Below, piece by piece: positions 32,241-43,381 of a DNA stretch of 64,000 nucleotides. The notes under the pieces were generated by a model that did not search any database, was not told the DNA's origin, and saw only the letters and a program-made list of their open reading frames with translations. The stretch is taken from positions 55,961,665 to 56,025,664 of the forward strand of contig JALGPY010000010.1 in NCBI GenBank assembly GCA_023055425.1. Direction: 5' to 3'. This DNA is from Linanthus parryae (taxonomy: Eukaryota > Streptophyta > Magnoliopsida > Ericales > Polemoniaceae). A program made the translations under genes and the position numbers. Position 1 is the stretch's first letter; each line of letters opens with the position of its first letter.

Positions 32241-35200
32241 GACTAGTTCGCCGGCTTCACTAGCTTGTTGGTGGACATGTCTCGAAAGTTGGAAGTCGTC
32301 ATTTGTTGACGGTTTCACAGTTACATTTGGTGTTGGTAACAACTAGCCAAGTTGTCCATGCATCCAACATTTTTCTTGAACTTTTTACCATTTGAGCTTG
32401 AGAGTCATGTAATCCCTCAATATTTGGACTTGATTTTTTTGTTTTGTATTGTCAAGTCAGCTCTATGTCACCACTTGGCTTCCTGAGTTGTGCTTGGACT
32501 ATTTTTTTTTTCTATATTGAAACTTGTTTCTGCATTTCTTCATTGGCCACGATGACACTTGATTTGCTGCTTTTCTTTGTTTTTTTGAAGAAAAAATCGA
32601 CATTTGAGGCCAATTGCTTTTCTTTTCACTTCGACTTCATCATATGTACAGCTTGTCACTTCGGATTTTTGCGCATTGAATTCTTTTTTTTTTTGACCGT
32701 TTGAACTTGATGCGAAATCAGCGATATAATTTTGGATAAACTCCACAAGATTCTGATCATTCTCATCGGTTGCGATCTCTATCATGGGAACTCTCAAAAG
32801 ACCACTTAAACTCTGATGTATATCGCATAAAATCTGCTCATATCTTGAACGGATCTTCGGAAACGTATTCAACCCTTTAAATTTTGACCTTGCTGAGCTT
32901 CATTCACTGCTATATAAACGGGTGAACACCACTGCAACTAATCACACTTTAACTCTTCACCTAGCTCCAGTTGAAGGAACCATCCCTTTCATATATTTCT
33001 TAGGAGAAAACTCGAAGAGAAGGAGCCGCAAGCGTTGTAGGAGGCCAAAGAAGTTGCATCACCATACTTAAACAAATCACCGTCTTTTATACCCATCTAT
33101 CAAGAGCGTTAAACCCCTGTAGCTATTAGTTTGTGCAGCCCATAAATGACGTCCTTGTTGTTGTTGCCATTTCGAAAAGCTTACCACAAGCTATCTCAGC
33201 TACTGGCCAATATTTGATCTCTAAACAGACCATGACTTAGATCTTTTCTTATCCACATTTGCACTTCTTTTGTTGCTTCTCATTGCAGGAAGCAGGATTT
33301 GGAAGGAGCAACTTTAAAATTCAATAATGGAACCGTTGTGTCAACAAGATGATGACCATGAAACTTGCATCGACAAACGCTAGAGAGAGGCGAGCAGCAG
33401 CATCAACTTGTATCCATGAAAAGACGGACCCAACCGCGAAACAACAACAAGCTTAGGCGAATTTATTTGCAACACGATGGCCCAAAAGAGCAGCAGCAGC
33501 AGCATAAAGAAAGCAAGACTTGGCGAGCGCGAAACGATAACAAGCCTAGGCAAGTTTTACTTGCAACACGATGGCCCAAAAGAGCAGCATCAAACAGGCA
33601 AGACACGGCGACCACGCAAGTTGTGATTGTTTCCAAAGGCGGGATGGACGACCACTGAAACTAAGAAGTATTGGTGCAATGAAGACAGTGATCATGAAGT
33701 TCGAAGTAGGATCAAATTAGACAACATCAATCTGACTTGAAGTAGCCTTGGTTGAAGGGACGAAGCTACTTTCATGCTCCTTGGTGATTCATTGATGTCA
33801 ACATGAGCAATGATTACTCACAGTGACAGGAAGATATACCCGATGATCAGAAGCGTTTTCATGGAGGCTTTGAGATGATCCAAGTGGCGGTGGCAGAGAC
33901 TTTGATTTAGTCTCAGACTATCCTCATCGTGTCATTTCACTCAACATGTCCGTGGTGATGACAACAAGACGATCATAAACGATGTAGCAGCAACGGTGAA
34001 TTTGGTTTGCAGCAACATCAACCCAATTACTGATGATAACTGATAGCAACAGCAGCAACAACGCTGGCTTCGGTTTGCAACAACAGTGGCTGAAAGAGCA
34101 GATGAAGCATCAAGCAAGCAAGAAATGGCGACATGTTGCGACTCCTTCAAAAGGAAGGGCGTACTTGATCGGTGGAACTAAAAGTACTGTTGCGATGAAG
34201 ACAGCCCAGTCAAGCTACAAATCTTAAGAACTTTCTAAGCAATGGTGATGACAGGAAATGATCATCTGGCACCGTGAACTCGATTCCTTCATGCTACAAT
34301 ATTGCTGAAGTTTGAATTTGTTGCTTCGCTTCTCTTTTCCTTGTTTTCTTCTTGCAGGTTTCCTGTTTGAATTGAGTAGGTAAACTTGGTGACAACTCTT
34401 GAGCATCATCATGGTGTCCTCGGCAAGGCTGCACTGATAACTTGGGACCGTGGGAGTGTTCTTCAAGAGTAAAGAAACCTTGGAATTGGCATGATGGAAT
34501 TGCCAAGATGACCGAGGGAGTGTCCCGACCTTGATTTCCCAACAACAAATAACAAAAATTGTGATTCTAGAGGTTGTTTTTCAACAAGTTTTCTTAATAA
34601 ATAAAAGCTACGCCTCCACTTGAGAGGCAAACATGACGATGGAATCAGAGAACAAAAGATCAAATAGAGTTTGTTGCGGTTGAGGAAGTTTGTCCTTCAG
34701 GTGATAGTAGCAGCCCCTTCATTTCTTTCTGCATACCCATTAACTCCTCAAAATTGCACCGCGGTTCTTCAAATAGATAGTTCATCAGACACATGCGTCG
34801 ATTACAAGAGCACCGTGACACTCAGAACTGACCACCGTATAATCTTAAAGATGATAGTGATAGTCCGAAGACGGCTCGCCGAAGCAACTACTTACAATGA
34901 CGCTGACATGTATAGCAATTGGCAAAGACACAAGGGATCTATCAAGCTGACATTTATAAGCTATCTAAATGATTGGCCTCTCAAATCCAGCTTTGATCAT
35001 TTTATCCATTCCCTTCAATGTAATCCGGATTGCATGATTTCAGTAAAGCAATGATATTTTTTTTCACTACTTTACTTTCAACGTGGACAAGTTTTTCTTC
35101 TTTTTATAGAATCAAGTAATACTAACACATTAGCACTTGAAGCTACAAGATTTTGTTGTTGTTGGAATCACGTAAATATTACTTCGGCTTCAAAAGGATC

Positions 35201-35600
35201 CATGGAAATTGGGAGGTGGATTTTTTTGTATGACTGAACTTAGAAAGATGTTCCAAGCTGCCAACGTACCCTCACAAGATCAAGTCAAGCGTAGTTCAAT
35301 ATAACCTTTGCAGTTTAGGCTCGTGCAAGTTAGGAGTAACACAGTTTAAACTCTTGTGTCGAAGAGCATTGAAGTAGTTTATAAGCTCATACTACTGGAG
35401 CGATTGAAGCAGTTTAGGCTCGTACAACAAGAGCGTTGAAGCAGTTTATGCTCGTGCTACATGAGCGTTTTGAACTAGCTTATAAGCTCGTACTAAGGAG
35501 CGTTGGAGCAGTTTAGGCTCGTGCTACAGGAGCCTCCTTTGTTTTTTTTTCAAGGATTATCTTGTTTCAAGAACTTGCCATTGGTATGGAAAATTCTTGC
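32241..35600 (-). other. Tat-like element, non-coding 3' region with tandem repeats
   Basis: No long conserved frame. Two repeat arrays stand out. A unit of roughly 100 bp recurs at 33430-33620 (AACACGATGGCCCAAAAGAG). A unit of about 37 bp recurs at 35300-35530 (GCAGTTTAGGCTCGTGCTAC with GAGCGTTGAAG). Such 3' untranslated repeat arrays are common in Tat/Ogre elements. CAG-type triplets at 33488-33505 give spurious Gln frames. Confidence 0.65.
35300..35530 (-). repeat. Tandem repeat, unit about 37 bp
   Basis: About five degenerate copies of (T)GAAGCAGTTTAGGCTCGTGC followed by ACAGGAGCG-type spacers. Confidence 0.7.
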
Positions 35601-35603
35601 TCT

Positions 35604-37730
35604 TTATTCATTTACCACTTTAGTAACGACTACGTTTTGATGTCTAACGTTTAACACGCCTTCGGTTGTTACCGAAACTTCTATGTGCCTCCTCATTCGA
35701 GATGGAAACTTACTAGCGATCTTCTCGCATTCTTTTGAGATTGCAGGTAGTTTTCTGCTTCGAACCATAGCCTTGATTACACGCTCCATGTACCCAGCCT
35801 GTTGTAGACCGGTCATCGAGGACTCATGGTAGTAGCACCCTTCACTCCTAAACGATTAAACACGGATTCTCTTGCTTTTCGCTTTCCAAGACGGTGAAAG
35901 ACGTTAGGCTTCTTTGTGGTGTCTACCTCGTTATCTTTGACTTGTAATAATTCACCAAAATTGTCTCCAACTTCTTCAACGCCAATGACGTTGCACGATA
36001 CTTCATATGGAATCATTTCTTGATCATCATCACCACAAGTGAGAGAAATCATATTGGATGTTGCAGTTTCTCGTTCATCTTCCAAAGAAACCTTCCCTTC
36101 TCGAACAAGTTGCAGTATTTTGTCTTTCAAAATGAAGAATTGATGTGCAGGATGGCTTACAAGACGATGATACTTGCAGTATTGTGGGTCATTAGTTTTT
36201 GTAGCTTCCTCTGGTCGCTTGGATTCGGGGAGCTCCAACAGCTTTAGGACCAAAAGTTGATCAAGCATATCAGGGACATTAGCATCGGGAAATGGAAACG
36301 CTTTGGCCTGCAATTCCTTCAACGATGGATTTGGTGTGTTGCTTGATACGAGGTGAATTTATCGCCATCTTTCTTACTTGACTTGGCGCCTAGCTTCACC
36401 GGTGCAACTGTTACAGCCATTGTTTCCTTAGCTTCAACTTTCAATGCTCCACTGCCCCCTTTGTGAAAAGTTGGTTTGACTGAAACATGTTTGGAGTCTT
36501 GAACCGGTGGCCCATGGCTTCCGCTAGCAGAAATACTAACCTCCATGTCATGAGCACGGGTTGCTAACTCCTCAAAGGTTCTAGGCTTGATCCCCTGAAG
36601 GATGTAGCGGAGTCCCCAAAGCATACCTTGAATGCACATCTCAATGCCAGAGCTTTCACTTAGTCTATCTTTGCAGTTGACTTAGATTCCTCCATCGATT
36701 GATGTAATCGATCACAGGCTCATTCTTCCATTGGCTGGTGTTAGTGAGCTCAGTTATGCTCACCGTCCTTCGTGCGCTGTAGAACCGATTCAGGAACTTG
36801 TTCTCCATCTGCTCCCAACTGTCAATTGATCTGGGCTCAAGATCTCCTTACCAATCAAAAGCATAACCATCAAGTGTACGGACAAACTGCTTGACAAGTA
36901 GGTCACCATATGAACCTGCGTTGTTGCATGTCTCCACGAAATGAGCGATATGCTGCCTGGGATTGCCTTTACCACTGAATAACTTGAACTTTGGAGGATT
37001 ATATCCTGTAGGCAATTGTAAGAGCTCGATCCTTTCGGAGTAAGGCTACTTATACCCTGTTAAAGGCTTGGGCACCTCCTCCACCTTTTCTTGCTTCTCT
37101 TTCATTGTTTCAAAAATAAAACTCTTCAACTGGCTAAGAGGAATGGAACCCTCTACCGAGATTCAGATCTGGCATCTTTTCTTTGTTTTTGCCAGCTGCA
37201 TCTTTATCTCTTGGAGGGCCTTGGACAACATGTCTTGATTCTCCCATATTCTCCATCCTGTTCATGAGTGCTGCAAACTGAAGATCACGTTTCTCCATCG
37301 CAAGCTTCATTTCCTCCACACTCTTTGATAAGAGTGTAACTTGCTCTTCCAAATCAAAGGTATTGGTGGTCATGACGGGAATGATAGAGTATTCAGAAGT
37401 CTCGGGACAATCATCTTTGTGTGACTTTGATTCAACGGCTTCGAAGGAATATTCTAAGTTGTCACCATCGTCCTCCTCATCGTTGCGTTTTGCAACATCA
37501 TCTCCATCAGGATCTCCTTCAGTTGATGAATGCGAGGGGGATTTCTCCATTGGTGGATTGGCTTGACTTCCTTCCCCAGGGGCATCATGACCATCTTTGT
37601 GAGCTTCAACTTGGATGGGCATATCAGGAAGATCATAAGGATTTGATCCAAACACCAGGGTTAATTCAAGGATCAGCACCATGGGAGGGCGGCCTAGGGC
37701 CACAGCTTTGCTTCGGGTTACCCGTCCCAA
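35604..37730 (-). pseudogene. Tat/Ogre-type gag remnant
   Basis: Several minus-strand frames form a broken gag. 37134-37730 holds an acidic N-terminal region and a coiled-coil-like stretch (EEMKLAMEKRDLQFAALMNR). 36640-37020 shows capsid-like residues in alternating frames (FVETCNNAGSYG, VRTLDGYAFDW). 36319-36639 has [20 protein letters not shown]. 35813-36322 has YCKYHRLVSHPAHQFFILKD, the degenerate zinc-knuckle block characteristic of Tat/Ogre gag. Frameshifts and stops separate these blocks. The enzymatic pol domains that normally follow are absent. Confidence 0.75.
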
Positions 37731-37879
37731 ACTTGCTTCACTTGCTCCATAGCCATCTTTGTCAGAACTTCCAGATCTGACTTTCTAAGTCTTTTGATCC
37801 GGAATTTATGAAACGCCTTTCTTTGAAGACATCCTAAAGCTTCGTGATTCCTTTGAAAGAAGAGATGAAAGGCAGAGAT

Positions 37880-37904
37880 CGTCCCACTGGGCGTGCCAGA
37901 AATT
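37880..37904 (-). other. Tat-like primer-site region
   Basis: Minus strand reads AAATTTCTGGCACGCCCAGT and then GGGAC, the conserved post-LTR sequence of Tat-type elements. Confidence 0.7.
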
Positions 37905-38531
37905 TGTACACCAAATTTCTTGATCGGATTATGAAAACAAGTAAATCTGCGTCAAATTCAATTAGATGAAAAAATATTAAAGCAGGATTACAATATCTGG
38001 TATGTATTTCCTTAAATAAGAAAATAAACTCCTTTGATTCTTCCTTCCTTCTTCTTCGATCGAGGGTCTATGTGACTTGATCTCGAATCGAATGGCTTGA
38101 GTTTCTCCGATCTGGATGGAGATGTTGATTTGAAAGCGATGAAGTTCTCCGGGCCTTGGCGGCGTGTTCGGCGGAGCTTCGGCTTGTGATCTTTGATTTG
38201 ACGGAGTTGGGATGTGTAGTGTAGTGTAGTGTGTTTTTTTTCCTCTTGGAATGCACCTCTATTTATAGGCAAACCGAGTGAGGGCATTTTGGTCATTGTA
38301 TATGGAATTTGAGATCCATAAGATACTAACAACCTTGTTTGTTATTATTTCTTTAATTTGTTAAGAGATAATAGTAAAAATTAATTACATATGAATATAG
38401 TCACAATTTAATTAGTAACTATATAATATGTAACTAATGTTTCATTTTATTCTACCACATGTAGCGTGTCAAATGTGACATTTTTGCACTACTAAAATAG
38501 TGGTAAAATAATTAATTTTTTTGTATCAACA
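37905..38531 (-). repeat. Tat-like element 5' LTR (627 bp)
   Basis: Same ends as 31425-32227 and high identity outside the minisatellite deletion. Confidence 0.9.
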
Positions 38532-38577
38532 AGATAACCTTTCTTGCCGTTTCGCTCATCGCCGTTGGGGGTACATC

Positions 38578-39681
38578 CAGTGGCGGAGCCAGGATATGGG
38601 TTGAGGGGGGGCACAAATTCGAAAAACTTCAACACCCCTATGAAGAAAGAAATCACTATCAACAAGTAATTTATGCACAATTAACATAACATCGATCAAT
38701 TGTTAATTAGTTCATATCAACAGAAACTTCTTAATTTCAGTATTTCCTTCCTCCTCCTCTTGATTTGGTTCAATATATTGTTACATAATCAAATTAGAAT
38801 TTGATTCAAGCAATCATGTAGCCAACAATGAACAATTTACAATTATAGGATCTTTGAGTTTGCAGAAATCCTTATAATAAATCAAGAGAAGTTTCTTTAG
38901 TGTAATTAAATTATGTTTCTATCGTTTATCAAAAAAAATGTTTCTATCACGTTCACATAGAATTGTAATCAAATTCTCTCTCAGATTCGTAGGAAGAAGT
39001 GGAGATGGAGAAGAATGGGTTTAGATTACAAGTTGAATCCCGATTTCAGAGAAGGAGGAGGAAGGAAGACGATTTAGCCTATTTAGGGTTTGAAATTTCA
39101 TACCTGATTGGTTCTTCGTCATAGCGGCGAATCAAACCAGGTGAAGAGCTTCACGCCGGAGAATTCGTCGGAAGATCATAGGGGAGGCGCCGACGACGGT
39201 GTCGCGGCGAACTGGGGCGGCAGCGCCGCACTCTTCTTCACCTCTGTGGCTTCGTGCGCGTCTGTTCTTCGCCTCTAGGGCAGCAGACTTGTTTCTTTTT
39301 TTTTTTTTGTGAGGAAAGGGTTTTAATTTTAATTAATATAATATTATGAGGTCTAATTAATATTAGGTGGTAGTAGGTCCTTTGTGTATTTTACAAAAGT
39401 TATAAGAGCTTCGGTGTATTTAAAGGGAAGACTTTATTTTTCAAAAAAAAGAAGTTCAGAAAAACGCTTCTACTGAGATTCGAACTCAAGCAGTAAGCTT
39501 GAAGTCAAAAAATTTTAACCGCTGGACCAATGTAGTATATGATAAAGAAATGGGGGGCACATATATATAATAAGAGGGGGCACACCTAAAAATAAATTGA
39601 AAAAATAGGGGTATCCTATTATCTCTGGGCAAGTTAGGGGGGGCACGTGCCCCCCCGTGCCCCTACATGGCTCCGCCCCTG
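38578..39681. mobile_element. hAT-type MITE 1 in the MATH pseudogene
   Basis: Terminal inverted repeats CAGTGGCGGAGCCAGG / GGCTCCGCCCCTG with perfect 8-bp TSD GGTACATC (38570-38577, 39682-39689). Length 1104 bp, no transposase frame. Contains GC-rich segment 39120-39280 and a tRNA-like minus-strand segment (39475-39545). Confidence 0.92.
39478..39540 (-). repeat. tRNA-like segment in MITE 1
   Basis: Minus strand has TGGTCCAGCGGT (A-box-like) and, about 40 nt on, GAGTTCGAATCTC (B-box-like with self-complementary arms). No full cloverleaf was built; probably not a functional tRNA gene. Confidence 0.5.
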
Positions 39682-39848
39682 GGTACATCAGCACTTTCCA
39701 CCAGGGGCGGAGCCATGTAGGGGCGGGGGGGCACGTGCCCCCCCCCAAAAAAAAAAATCCGAAAATACTAGATATCCCCTAATTTGTAAAAAAAAAATTA
39801 ATCGTTTCTCTATAAAAATATGAAAGTGCCCTCCCTCATTTCTAAAGC

Positions 39849-39913
39849 ATACACATGGCAGTTGGTAAAATCGTTCACTTAAAATCTTAAGGTTGAGGGT
39901 TCGACCCTCCACA
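39849..39913 (+). repeat. tRNA-Leu-like segment in MITE 2
   Basis: TGGCAGTTGGT (A-box-like), then CACTTAAAATCTTAAGG resembling a tRNA-Leu(UAA) anticodon arm, then GAGGGTTCGACCCTC (T-arm-like). Acceptor pairing is poor, so a pseudo-tRNA. Confidence 0.5.
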
Positions 39914-39965
39914 TGCGCGCTTTAAATTTTTTGGCACAAAAATTTAAACAAAAAGTAGTAAAATG

Positions 39966-40035
39966 TGCCCAAGACTCAAATCCTGGTGGCCAAATCAGTA
40001 AGGGAACGCTTTACCAGCTGAGTTAGAAGGGCTGT
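39966..40035 (-). repeat. Second tRNA-like segment in MITE 2
   Basis: Minus strand CTAACTCAGCTGGTAAAGCG (D-arm/A-box-like) and GGATTTGAGTC (B-box-like) about 40 nt apart, with GCCC...GGGC ends. Confidence 0.5.
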
Positions 40036-40343
40036 ACCAATTTGTAGATATTTAATATTAGAATACCTATAAATAAAAGTAAAAATACTGGAATTGTGCC
40101 CCCCCCCTGACGAAATCCTGGCTCCGCCACTGCTTTTCACCTGTAACCGTCCTTCTTGAAGGAAGCTGTTTCATATAATTCAACGCCTGAATTGGAAATA
40201 ATGCGAATAATTGCGTAAAGGATCCGATTCTTAACGACGTCTTCTGGTAGAGTATCCCATGTTGTTGTAAATGGAGGGCACACGTCGTCCGTAAGATTCA
40301 GATGACGGTGACGACAACGCATCTTCTCTTCTTCCATCACTGC

Positions 40344-40975
40344 CAGTCTGCCATTGCTCTTTGATTGATGATCCTAGACTCAGGCAGACATCTGTATATA
40401 TAGGGTTTCAGCGATTTACCAAACCTAGTCCTTCTAACAATAACATTACACAGGAAGTCCAACCCAATCGGGACTCAAACTACAATTATCCGTTAACATG
40501 GAAAAGGATTAGACAATCCAAATACTATAATACTAGTCCTCAGCCCAATCGCACAGTTGTGGAACTGATATTATGATTAGTATGACAGCTAGAGCTGTCA
40601 AACGGGCGGGGCAGGTAAAGCATGTTTTTAAATGGGTTCAAACCCATCCATCCCGTTTAAGATTTATCTTTTAATTGGGGAGGCCAATACGAACCCTAAT
40701 TTTCACTATAGTACAACAAAAAATTGTCATGAACATACTCCAATCACTAACATAGTTACTACCACCGTCACTACAACCAGTTTTCGGATCGATTTTCAAA
40801 CCAGAAAATAGTTCGAATCATTTTTTGTTTCTCTTTGAATAAGATACCATAGAGTCTGCAAGAAAATGAAATCTAGCTCCTCCAAAATCCAAAAGAAGGG
40901 AAACTTCAGAGAGGAAAACCCCCAACGAATTTAGGAACTTTTATAGAAAATTCTCAGCAGAGTTCGGACTTAACT
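40344..40975 (-). promoter_or_regulatory. Former promoter and upstream flank of the MATH pseudogene
   Basis: Minus-strand TATA box (40394-40402, within TGTATATATAGGGTTTC) lies about 55 bp before the ATG. The sequence up to about 40960 matches 59369-59815 and 60384-61050 of the intact locus (CTAGTCCTTC, CCCGTTTAAGATT, AGCTCCTCCA), so the duplication includes the regulatory region. Confidence 0.7.
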
Positions 40976-41400
40976 AATTAATACTCCATGAAAACTCTAT
41001 GCCAGCATTAGGGGTGAGCGCGAACCTGTTTAGATGAGCAAGATAACTAATATAATGGCATAAAGAGAAAAGCTTAGGGAGGTTCTCAATCTCATACACC
41101 ACCTGTTGCATGTGATTTCCCGCTTTCACATAATAAACTAGATGTTCAGTAATATATACATGAATGCAAAGCATGAAAAACTTTAGAGTCAATAATTTCT
41201 CAGTGAAGGTATCTAGCTTGATGACTTTACCCAAGTCATTGTCAATCGATCCTCCTAATGATCAAATGGTCAAATAATCTGGTGGAATGCAAGGAAGCCT
41301 GATCCAAGACACAAAGCTGACAATGCTTGTTGTAGCAGCATCAAAATCAGGCTTCCATCTCTGGATACTTAGAAAATGTATGAAAGGGGATTAGTCTTCT
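40976..41400 (-). pseudogene. LINE-like ORF1 fragment (DUF4283 type)
   Basis: Minus-strand reading gives WKPDFDAATTSIVSFVSWIR, LPCIPPDYL, GKVIKLDTFT and KAGNHMQQVVYEIENLP. This order (WxPDFDxxxxxxxxxxxWIRLP, GKxIKxDTxT, VxxGxHxQxVxYE) is that of the DUF4283/zinc-knuckle ORF1 region of plant non-LTR retrotransposons. At least one stop (about 41250) and the absence of ORF2 mark it as a scrap. The solo LTR at 41445 lies directly next to it. Confidence 0.7.
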
Positions 41401-41444
41401 TCAGGCAATCTTCCCAGCTATAATTTCCATTAATATGGGTATAC

Positions 41445-43081
41445 AGATAAATCTCTATTAGATTTATATTCCTTGCACGTTTTGTATCGTTTTGCATGAT
41501 TTCCGGTTAATAATATTAGTTTTACACAATGAATGTAGAAAAAACGTAGAAGTTTAGCTTTGTGCATGAATTCGTTAATCCCAGTGTTTCTCATATAATT
41601 TTATATATTTTTTTGTCATGTTTGATCGTACGGGTTGTGTTCCGTGTTGTTCAGACAGGAAACGGAGGTTGAGAGATGAGGCGGAGAGGAGAAACAAGCT
41701 TTGGAGATTTTCGGGAGCTTAATCGAAGAAGAAATCGTTAAGAAACAAGGAAAATACATGAAGAGGGGAGGCAAATCCAATTTAATGAAGTTTATGTAAT
41801 GACACTTTAACCCCCTAGATGAAAAGTGGCCAAACACTTAGTGAAAATCCGGTGGCCAACGCGAGAGCAATACACTAGAAGTGTAGGATCACAATTGTGA
41901 TCAGAAGATCACCTGCAAGACCACAATGTGATCCTATGATCACAAAAGGTGATCACAAGACCCGAAACAAGATCACAAGACTTACCCGGCCTTAACTAGA
42001 AGAAGAAAAAGAAGAGACTCACGCTGGAGAAAGAAGAGGAGGCTACAGGTTCAAGAGGAGGGCTCCTTCATTGAAGATCTAGATTTTTCTTCTTATTCTT
42101 CCTCTCTCAATCTTTATATGGACAAACTTGTAAGTTTTGTTTGGTTGATTAACATTAGCTAAATTATTTTCTACGCATCTCTATGAGAGCCTAGGATTTC
42201 ATGTAGACGAATGATTTTCTGAGTTTTAGACTTTGTTTCATGCGTATGATTTTGATCTCTTGAATGAATACTTAGTTTCTTGAATTTGTTAGTGAATCTC
42301 GTCTATTGACACGACGAGATTATGATTTAATATTCATGAAAACTAGGGCTTGTTCATATATCATCGTCTTGCTTAATGTTAGTATTTTTTTTAGTTACAT
42401 GTTCTTGTTCTACGCTTAATCTTTAGTATGAATGAAGTAGCTACCCGGACGTACTAGCTAATTAGATGAGGGCACGACAGTGACTTAGCCTAATTGTGAT
42501 GAGAACTTGAACACAATACCGAATCAACGAGAACAAAAAAAGGAGAAGTGTTACGATTGGCCTTAGTGGGTAGATTCAGTAGGTGAGATTCGACTATTTC
42601 GTGCAACGGTAGACCGACAGGACCCGTTGTCTTGCAGTTCGTTAGCCTACTAGAACGGACCGGTAGACTCATGAGACCGACAGGAGATTATAGTCAACCG
42701 AGACGTAGGATGACATGAGACCGACGGGAGAATGTTAGTGCAATTACCCGGCTTAACTAGAATAGGATTGATGTGTTACATAGCTGAACCGGAATTCGTC
42801 TACAGCCCTAGGTGATCTAGAGATTGCCTACTTTCTCCATATCTGTTTATAGATAAAAAATACAAAAACATTAGTTTAGTTATTTATTTCAATTTTTAGT
42901 CACTTGTTTGAGGGTGACAACTCAAGTAAGCTCAATTCGCCCTCCTTGTACCATAATCTAAGTTAATAGTCAAGCTAGACAATCTCAAGTCTGTCCTCGT
43001 GGGATCGATAACTCGGGGTTGAAATACCACTCCTGTATTGCTTGACCGTGCACTTGTGCATACGCATAAAGAATCGCATCA
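41445..43081 (+). repeat. Solo LTR, family L1 (1637 bp)
   Basis: Matches the 49666-51428 LTR along its length. TSD TATAC at 41440-41444 and 43082-43086. The first two bases have decayed (AGATAA for TGATAA). Contains GACCACAATGTGATCC-type palindromic words near 41890-41960. Confidence 0.88.
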
Positions 43082-43381
43082 TATACTTTTCTGTGTTGTA
43101 TTCTCTTCATACTTGTAACAATTTTTCCATCCTCTCCTCCCCTGTCCACATAGACAAATGGTTAACGCAAAGTGGAATATAATTCATAACCCGACCAAAT
43201 TCCTCGTGGTTCAGAGTATCATGAAAATCTTGTACGTCAGGAGGATAGGTTTCATTCTTGAGAATATTCTTGAAAATGGTTTGTATCAACCCTTTCATTC
43301 CTGCTGGACCCTGCATGGAAGAATCATCGTTAGTCCTCAGTTTAAATGGCAATATTATACATGCAGAGATAATATCTTCAT

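Larger units (their letters stand above)
31425..38531 (-). mobile_element. Tat/Ogre-like gypsy element, gag only, inserted in the MATH pseudogene
   Basis: LTRs start TGTACACCAAATTTCTTG and end TTGTATCAACA: 31425-32227 (803 bp) and 37905-38531 (627 bp). TSD AGATA at 31420-31424 and 38532-38536. Minus orientation: after the right LTR comes TGGCACGCCCAGTGGGAC, and before the left LTR the purine tract GAGGGGGCATT, both typical of Tat/Ogre elements. Gag remnants occupy 35604-37730. No protease, RT, RNase H or integrase motif was found in 32240-35600. It is therefore a non-autonomous, decayed derivative. Confidence 0.9.
39702..40132. mobile_element. hAT-type MITE 2 in the MATH pseudogene
   Basis: Ends CAGGGGCGGAGCCATG and CTGGCTCCGCCACTG. 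TSD CTTTCCAC (39694-39701) against CTTTTCAC (40133-40140), one mismatch. 431 bp, non-coding, with two tRNA-like segments on opposite strands. Confidence 0.9.
30676..40343 (-). pseudogene. MATH-domain gene, duplicated copy destroyed by three TE insertions
   Basis: Paralogue of 58358-59368. Minus-strand segments: N-terminus 40343-40133 (ends in GVELYETASFKKDGYR), 12 bp at 39701-39690, 38577-38532, and C-terminal two thirds 31419-30676 (second MATH domain: SSGYLMDDSCVLGV, NYYETEAFSAGGQNW-like and GVYSGLNPSWGCGDFMDLCQL). The breaks are exactly the insertion sites of two hAT MITEs and one LTR element, each with its TSD. The surviving C-terminal piece also has an in-frame TAA upstream of the MIPLETF position, in a diverged patch near 31270-31330, so point lesions accumulated as well. 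It cannot make a two-domain MATH protein. Confidence 0.9.

Noticed and set aside
33365..35054. Several 60-127-residue frames on both strands
   Set aside because: They fall in repeat-rich non-coding DNA of the Tat-like element (CAG and CAA runs) and match nothing recognisable.
35300..35530. CRISPR-like repeat spacing
   Set aside because: Degenerate 37-bp tandem repeats with no unique spacers, in a plant retroelement.
39849..40035. Functional tRNA genes
   Set aside because: Box motifs are present but acceptor and T-stem pairing is poor and the segments lie inside a MITE.
40976..41234. Initially read as F-box/FBD because of LPKLFSL-type residues
   Set aside because: Upstream residues (WKPDFDAA, WIRLP, GKVIKLDT) fit the LINE DUF4283 region better.
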